A stretch of 21,660 bases of DNA from a virus. Made by a program: the position numbers and the translations under genes. The DNA lies in IMG/VR virus record IMGVR_UViG_3300046722_000157, positions 1-21,660 of that record; one strand, written 5' to 3'. This document shows, in pieces, positions 18,300-21,660 of this stretch. The notes beneath the pieces were generated by a model. The model searched no databases. It saw only the letters and a program-made list of their open reading frames with translations, and was not told the origin of the DNA. Every line of letters starts with the position of its first letter. Position 1 is the stretch's first letter.

Positions 18300-19040
18300 T
18301 CAGGCTAAATCCTGTGAGGCGATCTGGCACAGGAAATCGCACGCGGGCGCCAATGGATTGAGCGTCGGCCAGTTCGCCGGTATCTCGTCAATGAATATCC
18401 GCTCGTTGGCGATCCGCGTCAGTCGCGCACCAAGCCGCCGCGAGAGTTCCGCCATGCGCGAGAACTGAGCGGGGAAGTGCAGACGCATCGCGGACCAGTA
18501 ATCCGGCGACGTGGCCTTGCCGCACGGGAGGCAGTTATTATTTTGGAAACCTAACGAATACATCACGGGCAGCGCGATCCCCGCGCCCTGAACCATCGCG
18601 AGACAGGCCGCCTTGTCCAGTCCCGCCGTGATCAGCGGGTTCTCGATGGTCAGTTCGTGGAACACCTTCGCGAGCCGTTCGGCGCGGGTCTGATCGGTCG
18701 CATCGCAGGTGTAGCCAAAGATGTGAATATCATCGGCATACTGAAACGCATGACGCGGCGCGACTTTGAGAATGCCAGTGCAAGGTGCTCCGTCTGGCCC
18801 GGCTATGAACCGGCGCCGCTCCCATACGTCCCAGGTGTCCTCATACTCATCTGAGTGCAGTCGGATCACGGATACGCCCCACCAGCGTTCGCAGTCGCGT
18901 AGGAAGCGTTCGTTGTCGGGATGCTCGGCGCGGGTTTCGCAGTAGGCCACCACGCCGCCGGGGTGGCCGCGCAGATCGAGCGCGATGGCAACCGCGCTAG
19001 CGGCACCGCAGCCGAACCAGCGGATGCGGCGTCGTTCCAT
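18300..19040 (-). CDS. Second PP-loop (PAPS reductase-like) enzyme
   Basis: A 246-residue adenine-nucleotide alpha-hydrolase. The PP-loop is WFGCGAASAVA (8-18), followed by YCETRAEHPDN (33-43), GAPCTGILK with Cys87, GYTCDATDQTRAERL (109-123) and the cysteine pair NNCLPCGKA (Cys170, Cys173). The order (PP-loop, central 'CT' cysteine, 'G...D...R', C..C) mirrors the enzyme at 9686-10435, though the sequences differ strongly. The ATG at 19040 has AAGGGG 5 nt upstream and puts the PP-loop strand at the N-terminus; the earlier ATG at 19061 overlaps the preceding stop (TGATG) and is the alternative. It could carry out sulfur transfer or nucleotide activation for nucleic acid modification. Confidence 0.75.
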   Translation of the reverse strand: MERRRIRWFGCGAASAVAIALDLRGHPGGVVAYCETRAEHPDNERFLRDCERWWGVSVIRLHSDEYEDTWDVWERRRFIAGPDGAPCTGILKVAPRHAFQYADDIHIFGYTCDATDQTRAERLAKVFHELTIENPLITAGLDKAACLAMVQGAGIALPVMYSLGFQNNNCLPCGKATSPDYWSAMRLHFPAQFSRMAELSRRLGARLTRIANERIFIDEIPANWPTLNPLAPACDFLCQIASQDLA

Positions 19041-19060
19041 CAATGCCCCTTTGTTGAACA

Positions 19061-19240
19061 TCAGTCATCAACCTCAACGATCGTGGTTGTCAGGACTACC
19101 AGTTCTGCCTCTATCTGTTCAGCGCGCCGCATCAGAATGTTGGCTTCGCAACGAAGACTGTTGATCGTTGCCCGTCTATCCTGGAGGTATTCAGGCAGGT
19201 TCATATTATCCCATTTGAACTTATATGTCTGATCACCCAC
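19061..19240 (-). CDS. Small hypothetical helical protein (GTG start)
   Basis: A 59-residue protein, VGDQTYKFKWDNMNLPEYLQ then DRRATINSLRCEANILMRRA, ending in an acidic strand (VVLTTTIVEVDD). The GTG at 19240 is taken as start because a perfect AGGAGG lies 6 nt upstream; the ATG 12 codons later lacks one. The helical part looks like a short coiled coil. Its stop overlaps a possible start of the PP-loop gene (TGATG). The gene is somewhat more AT-rich than its neighbours. Confidence 0.65.
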   Translation of the reverse strand: MGDQTYKFKWDNMNLPEYLQDRRATINSLRCEANILMRRAEQIEAELVVLTTTIVEVDD

Positions 19241-19259
19241 CAGTGTCCTCCTGTTTGCG

Positions 19260-19379
19260 TCAGGAGCGGTGATCGGGTATACCTATGGGCAGGGTTCCCG
19301 AAACCGCTTCCTCGGTTTCAGCGCGTGGCCGGGGTTCAGAGCCCGGCCCGCGCACCCTGCCACTTTCCCACACCGTCAC
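19260..19379 (-). CDS. Doubtful 39-codon ORF over the three-way-junction element
   Basis: A GTG overlapping the preceding stop (GTGA, 19376-19379) opens a frame of 39 codons (VTVWESGRVRGPGSEPRPRA...) that ends just before the AGGAGG of the next gene. The coupling fits the operon, but the peptide is Arg/Pro/Gly-rich and lies wholly across the stems of 19288-19361, so its composition is explained by the RNA structure. Probably not a functional protein. Confidence 0.25.
   Translation of the reverse strand: MTVWESGRVRGPGSEPRPRAETEEAVSGTLPIGIPDHRS
19288..19361. ncRNA. Compact 74-nt three-way-junction structure (possible RNA element)
   Basis: Three perfect or near-perfect stems nest without conflict. 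P1 GGCAGGGT (19288-19295) with ACCCTGCC (19354-19361), 8 bp. P2 GAAACCG (19300-19306) with CGGTTTC (19313-19319), 7 bp, 6-nt loop. P3 GCGCG-T-GGCCGGG (19321-19333) with CCCGGCC-CGCGC (19342-19353), 12 bp with one bulged T, 8-nt loop. The junction strands are TCCC, A and none. The fold exists on either strand; on the minus strand it lies between two coupled genes. It does not match a riboswitch or ribozyme I know. Confidence 0.55.
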
Positions 19380-19471
19380 GGCCTTGGCAACCGCGCGAGC
19401 CATCCCGCGAGCCACGCCGTCGCCACAGACACGGCGGCGACCAGGCCTATGACGAGCAGAGCCTCGATCAT
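19376..19471 (-). CDS. 31-residue micro-membrane protein
   Basis: ATG at 19469-19471 overlaps the stop of the preceding gene (ATGA). The product MIEALLVIGLVAAVSVATAW then LAGWLARLPRP is one transmembrane helix with a short basic tail facing the cytoplasm. It belongs to a run of similar tiny membrane proteins in this operon (19665-19937). The role is unknown; single-span phage peptides of this size can be holin regulators or exclusion factors. Confidence 0.55.
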   Translation of the reverse strand: MIEALLVIGLVAAVSVATAWLAGWLARLPRP

Positions 19472-19668
19472 GGCGCCATATCGGCCTCCACCAGAAGGCG
19501 TCCCAGGCGCCGCTCCATGTCGGCTCGGCAGAGAACCCCGGCACCGCCCGTCTCACCCGTGATGCTCAACCATACATCGTCGCGAATCATCGTGGGATAC
19601 TCCTTTAACCCGTTGGCGCCTGTGTCGCGCTGGCAGTCCATGCAACGGATGCGACTGAGTTTGCTCAC
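19468..19668 (-). CDS. Small Cys-containing phage protein
   Basis: A 66-residue protein with CMDCQRDTG near the N-terminus, then EYPTMIRDDVWLSITGETGG, and the ending LCRADMERRLGRLLVEADM. The layout 'C..C.........Y.M..D.W......GG.LC....E.RLGR.L...D' is that of a small family common in phages and actinobacterial or proteobacterial genomes, probably metal-binding; the usual second C..C pair is reduced here to LCRAD. A GTG at 19668 overlapping the previous stop (GTGA) is taken as start; an in-frame ATG at 19683 is an alternative. Confidence 0.6.
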   Translation of the reverse strand: MSKLSRIRCMDCQRDTGANGLKEYPTMIRDDVWLSITGETGGAGVLCRADMERRLGRLLVEADMAP

Positions 19669-19769
19669 CCCGCGAGCCACCATGCCACGGCGATAATCCC
19701 GCCCCACACGACGGCCAGCGCGACGATGATCGCGAGCCACACGCGGACGATCTCACGGTCGAGCGGCAT
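19665..19769 (-). CDS. 34-residue micro-membrane protein
   Basis: The frame runs from an ATG sharing a base with the preceding stop (TGATG, 19767-19771) to a TGA overlapping the next GTG (GTGA). The product MPLDREIVRVWLAIIVALAV then VWGGIIAVAWWLAG is a short charged N-terminus and a single long hydrophobic helix with Trp residues at both membrane borders. The coupling at both ends makes translation likely. Confidence 0.6.
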   Translation of the reverse strand: MPLDREIVRVWLAIIVALAVVWGGIIAVAWWLAG

Positions 19770-19855
19770 CACCGCCGCCACCAGCGCCAGATGGCCAGCG
19801 CCACCAGCCACCCAACGGCGATCGCCAGGATAAGCCATGCGGCGCTATCGATCAT
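19769..19855 (-). CDS. 28-residue micro-membrane protein
   Basis: ATG at 19853-19855, 4 nt after the stop of the 25-residue gene. The product MIDSAAWLILAIAVGWLVAL then AIWRWWRR is one transmembrane helix with a strongly basic, Trp-rich C-terminus that should anchor on the cytoplasmic side. It ends in a TGATG overlap with the next micro-gene. Confidence 0.55.
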   Translation of the reverse strand: MIDSAAWLILAIAVGWLVALAIWRWWRR

Positions 19856-19859
19856 GGCG

Positions 19860-19937
19860 TCAGACCCTCACAAGCACCCAGACCAGCATCAGCGCCAGTC
19901 CGAGGATCGCGATCGGGAGCCATGACGTGTGGTTCAT
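19860..19937 (-). CDS. 25-residue micro-membrane protein
   Basis: ATG at 19935-19937 overlaps the preceding stop (ATGA; AAGGATGA places AAGGA just upstream). The product MNHTSWLPIAILGLALMLVW then VLVRV is a single hydrophobic helix. It is the first of the run of tiny membrane proteins on this strand. Confidence 0.55.
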   Translation of the reverse strand: MNHTSWLPIAILGLALMLVWVLVRV

Positions 19938-20182
19938 CCTTGATATCTTCTGGCTCGTATTTCATCTGCCCTGCGAAGGATCGCGTCCTCCTCCAATCTT
20001 AGCTTTTCAGCTTTGATCGCCTGATATTCCGCTAATGGACGTTGGCGTTGGCTGACACCACCGGACACGGTGCAGCCACCGGGAGACTTGCAAGTTCCAG
20101 ACAAAGGGCTGCCGCCACAATGGCATGGCGTGAACCAGGATACGATTTCGTAAGCGTCCGGGTCCCAGAACATCATGCTCAT
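19934..20182 (-). CDS. Hypothetical Cys-rich small protein
   Basis: An 82-residue protein. The N-terminal half, MSMMFWDPDAYEIVSWFTPC, continues with HCGGSPLSGTCKSPGGCTV, four cysteines in a Gly-rich loop that could bind a metal. The second half is a charged helix, EYQAIKAEKLRLEEDAILRR, ending DEIRARRYQG. The start overlaps the preceding stop (ATGA, 20179-20182), so it is coupled to the two-span membrane protein. No known family. Confidence 0.6.
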   Translation of the reverse strand: MSMMFWDPDAYEIVSWFTPCHCGGSPLSGTCKSPGGCTVSGGVSQRQRPLAEYQAIKAEKLRLEEDAILRRADEIRARRYQG

Positions 20183-20421
20183 CGCCGGCCCGGCAGGCCG
20201 ATGCCACCGGAACAGGTCAAAATATCGTAACACAGCCAAACCAACCAGATCAGCACTATGGCGATAAGGATGATGTTGATGACCTGCATGACGACATCGC
20301 CGGCCACCCCGAGCCAACCAAGAACAATGGGAAGCACGCGCCGCCCGATCGCCACGATGGCACAGACCACGATCAGCCAGACGATGAACTGAACCAACCA
20401 CGCCGCCGAAAAGCATCCCAT
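20179..20421 (-). CDS. Two-span membrane protein, holin-like topology
   Basis: An 80-residue protein with two long hydrophobic helices, LVQFIVWLIVVCAIVAIG (9-26) and INIILIAIVLIWLVWLCYDI (48-67), joined by a short loop with GRRVLPIVLGWLGVAGDV. The C-terminus is basic (LPGRR). From memory, 'LVQFIVWLIVVCAIVA' proteins are a recurrent phage family of unknown function, and their size and topology fit a class II holin. The neighbours (a membrane-anchored coiled-coil protein and an exported coiled-coil protein upstream) would fit a lysis or envelope module, but no endolysin is seen. AAAGGG lies 6 nt before the ATG. Confidence 0.65.
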   Translation of the reverse strand: MGCFSAAWLVQFIVWLIVVCAIVAIGRRVLPIVLGWLGVAGDVVMQVINIILIAIVLIWLVWLCYDILTCSGGIGLPGRR

Positions 20422-20442
20422 CGCGATTACCCTTTCACATGC

Positions 20443-21093
20443 TCACGGCGCCCCCGGCCGCGTTCCCGTTCCCCCGATCCGGTCGGACAGCAGTTCCATG
20501 CGCTGTTGTATCAGATTCATGCGGGTCCGTATCTCATTGTCCGCGACGTTGCTCCGGTCCTCGACGCCACCGATCCGCCGGTTGACCCCGTCAAACCGCT
20601 CGACGTCGCCCTTGCTGTGCTCCTGTAGCCCCTCGATTCGCGCGATCAGGTCGTGCAGGTCTTTGCTCACCATCGGATACAACTCGTGATACCCGATCGC
20701 CAGGGATTCCACCTGCACCCGCAGCGCCTGCACCACCGGACTGCCTGACCGTTCCAGCGTCTCGACCCGCGCCGTCAGGTCATCGTGATGCACTTCCAGG
20801 CCGACGACATGCAGGTTGATCTTGGTGACTTCATCGGACATGCGCGCGAGCCGGTCGATGTTGCTGTTGACCATCTGCGCCATGCCGCCCAGAACGTAGA
20901 CATTGTAAAGCAGCGCCAGCAGGCCGGTGGCGATGGCTGACGTGACCCAAGGCCAGTGCTTGCAAATGAAGGCCATCAGCACCGTGACCCACGACCGGAT
21001 CACCGCATCGTCCGATGATTGCCGGCTGACCCTCCGCTCACGGTCCCACCGCGGCCTCGGCATCCCGACACCGGGCCGTTCTTCGTCAGACAT
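20443..21093 (-). CDS. Membrane-anchored coiled-coil protein
   Basis: A 216-residue protein. A charged N-terminus (MSDEERPGVGMPRPRWDRER...) is followed by one transmembrane helix around residues 46-70 (HWPWVTSAIATGLLALLYNV) and a long coiled coil (about 78-210) with many Leu/Val/Ile heptads, including MNLIQQRMELLSDRIGG at the end. The charged N-terminus would stay in the cytoplasm and the coiled coil reach into the periplasm, like i-spanins or XhlA-type proteins. GAGGAG lies 6 nt before the ATG. It could act in lysis or envelope attachment; the exact family is not certain. A 133-nt gap upstream shows no clear gene or promoter. Confidence 0.65.
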   Translation of the reverse strand: MSDEERPGVGMPRPRWDRERRVSRQSSDDAVIRSWVTVLMAFICKHWPWVTSAIATGLLALLYNVYVLGGMAQMVNSNIDRLARMSDEVTKINLHVVGLEVHHDDLTARVETLERSGSPVVQALRVQVESLAIGYHELYPMVSKDLHDLIARIEGLQEHSKGDVERFDGVNRRIGGVEDRSNVADNEIRTRMNLIQQRMELLSDRIGGTGTRPGAP

Positions 21094-21226
21094 ACCCGGC
21101 TCCTCGCCGTGTATGCGAATCCCCCGTTACCGCGCATTTAATGATGGTTTCACGATCTCGCGCGAGGCGAGTTTGAGCGTGGGTATGTTGGAACCGGGCG
21201 TCACCCCGGCGGATGGGTCCAGCCCA

Positions 21227-21427
21227 TCATTTCGGCGCGGCCTTCAGCTTCTCGACCTCCACCGTCAGTTCCGCGTTCCTGGCCCGCAGCGCCGCCAACT
21301 CCTGCGTCATGTTCGTGATCCACGACACGATGGCGAGACCTTGCGCCTCGATCGGCGGAGCTTGCTGCGCGTACGACGTGCCGGGTAGGGCGATGAGCGC
21401 CAGTAAGACAAGACGTTTCACGCGCAT
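21227..21427 (-). CDS. Exported coiled-coil protein with signal peptide
   Basis: A 66-residue protein. MRVKRLVLLALIALPGTSYA is a classical signal peptide, with cleavage after TSYA. The mature 46 residues (QQAPPIEAQGLAIVSWITNM then TQELAALRARNAELTVEVEK) form a short periplasmic coiled coil. No lipobox cysteine is present, so it is not an Rz1-type lipoprotein. It could pair with the membrane-anchored coiled coil at 20443-21093. It overlaps the preceding gene by 10 nt. Confidence 0.65.
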   Translation of the reverse strand: MRVKRLVLLALIALPGTSYAQQAPPIEAQGLAIVSWITNMTQELAALRARNAELTVEVEKLKAAPK

Positions 21428-21660
21428 ACGCCCCCACGTTCGCAGGTCTGTCTCGCTATATCAAAACAATCAAGCACGATCCCCTGGTTCCAGCGCACCG
21501 TCCACGACTTACCTCCGGCGGGATCAATCACGATAATGGCCGCGTCCACGGGACCGTCCGGTGTAATCCGGTAAGTGTATTGAAGTGGAATAAGTTTTTC
21601 CGGCACATTCCCGTTGTCTAACCGCCAGCCAGTCTCACAAGCTGGAAGTACCTCTCGCAT
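21418..21660 (-). CDS. Hypothetical protein, possibly truncated by window edge
   Basis: An open frame reaches the right edge; its first visible codon is an ATG at 21658-21660, so the real start may lie outside. The 80 visible residues, with LQYTYRITPDGPVDAAIIVI, SWTVRWNQGIVLDCFDIAR and the ending TCERGGVCA, contain four cysteines and beta-strand-like segments. An exported protein with disulfides would suit the neighbouring secreted and membrane proteins, but the N-terminus cannot be judged here. No family is recognised. Confidence 0.6.
   Translation of the reverse strand: MREVLPACETGWRLDNGNVPEKLIPLQYTYRITPDGPVDAAIIVIDPAGGKSWTVRWNQGIVLDCFDIARQTCERGGVCA

Noticed and set aside
19288-19361. Hammerhead ribozyme
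   Set aside because: It has three stems, but the conserved CUGAUGA and GAAA core elements are not in the required junction positions on either strand.
21127-21204. 25-codon GTG ORF in the 133-nt gap before the membrane coiled-coil gene
   Set aside because: It has no ribosome site and follows only an 8-codon reading; the coupling argument used elsewhere does not hold. I see nothing else convincing in 21094-21226.
1-21660. CRISPR array or insertion sequence
   Set aside because: No series of regularly spaced repeats with unique spacers and no transposase or terminal inverted repeats were seen; the 26-bp repeat has only two copies.

Overview
The window looks like part of a GC-rich bacteriophage or prophage genome from an alphaproteobacterial host. 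The evidence is the dense tiling of small genes with ATGA, GTGA or TGATG overlaps, a typical phage replication and recombination set (AAA+ replicative helicase, SF1 RecD/Dda-like helicase, RecA-like ATPase, DUF669-type ssDNA-binding protein, RusA resolvase), several small repressors, and a GcrA-type regulator, a family tied to alphaproteobacterial cell-cycle and GAnTC-methylation control. No capsid, portal, terminase or integrase gene is visible, so this is the early/replication arm plus a block of small accessory and probably lysis-associated genes. The high GC content breaks down at an HNH gene (7978-8694) and a GIY-YIG gene (13673-14164), which look like acquired nuclease genes.

Layout. 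From a divergent control region at about 14380-14483 a long leftward (minus-strand) series runs to the left edge. It has at least three promoter-headed blocks. (i) 14379 to 7978: RHH repressor, GIY-YIG protein, small ORFs, HAD hydrolase, zinc-finger protein flanked by 26-bp direct repeats, winged-helix protein, GcrA-like protein, RusA, zinc-ribbon proteins, PP-loop (PAPS-reductase-like) enzyme, putative DNA methyltransferase, HNH endonuclease. (ii) 7937 to 6104: XRE/Cro-like repressor, small membrane protein and hypothetical proteins, closed by an intrinsic terminator at 6044-6073. (iii) 6005 to 407: RHH repressor, RecA-like ATPase, ssDNA-binding protein, RecD-like helicase, another RHH protein with its own candidate promoter, and the AAA+ replicative helicase. 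Beyond it (259-406) lies an AT-rich intergenic region with paired inverted GCGGGT repeats that could be an origin or operator, and then the start of a further gene cut by the window edge.

Rightward from 14484 to 16975 are ten tightly coupled small genes of mostly unknown function. The first is interrupted by an in-frame amber codon, and a tRNA 3'-end-like sequence (possible attachment-site core) lies at the end of the ninth. This series ends at a bidirectional terminator (16988-17026). Converging on it from the right is a second minus-strand series (21660 to 17081): secreted or membrane proteins, a run of micro-membrane-protein genes of 25-34 codons, a compact 74-nt three-way-junction structure (19288-19361), a second PP-loop enzyme, an RHH protein, a DUF551-like protein and a coiled-coil protein.

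How it works together (inference): the leftward blocks would replicate and recombine the phage DNA, each under a small autorepressor whose gene sits right at the promoter. For three of these regulators the -10 box lies 6-7 nt from the start codon, which implies leaderless mRNAs. The methyltransferase-like, GcrA-like and two PP-loop genes suggest DNA or RNA modification and methylation-aware transcription control. About a third of the genes are of unknown function and are described only by what can be seen.
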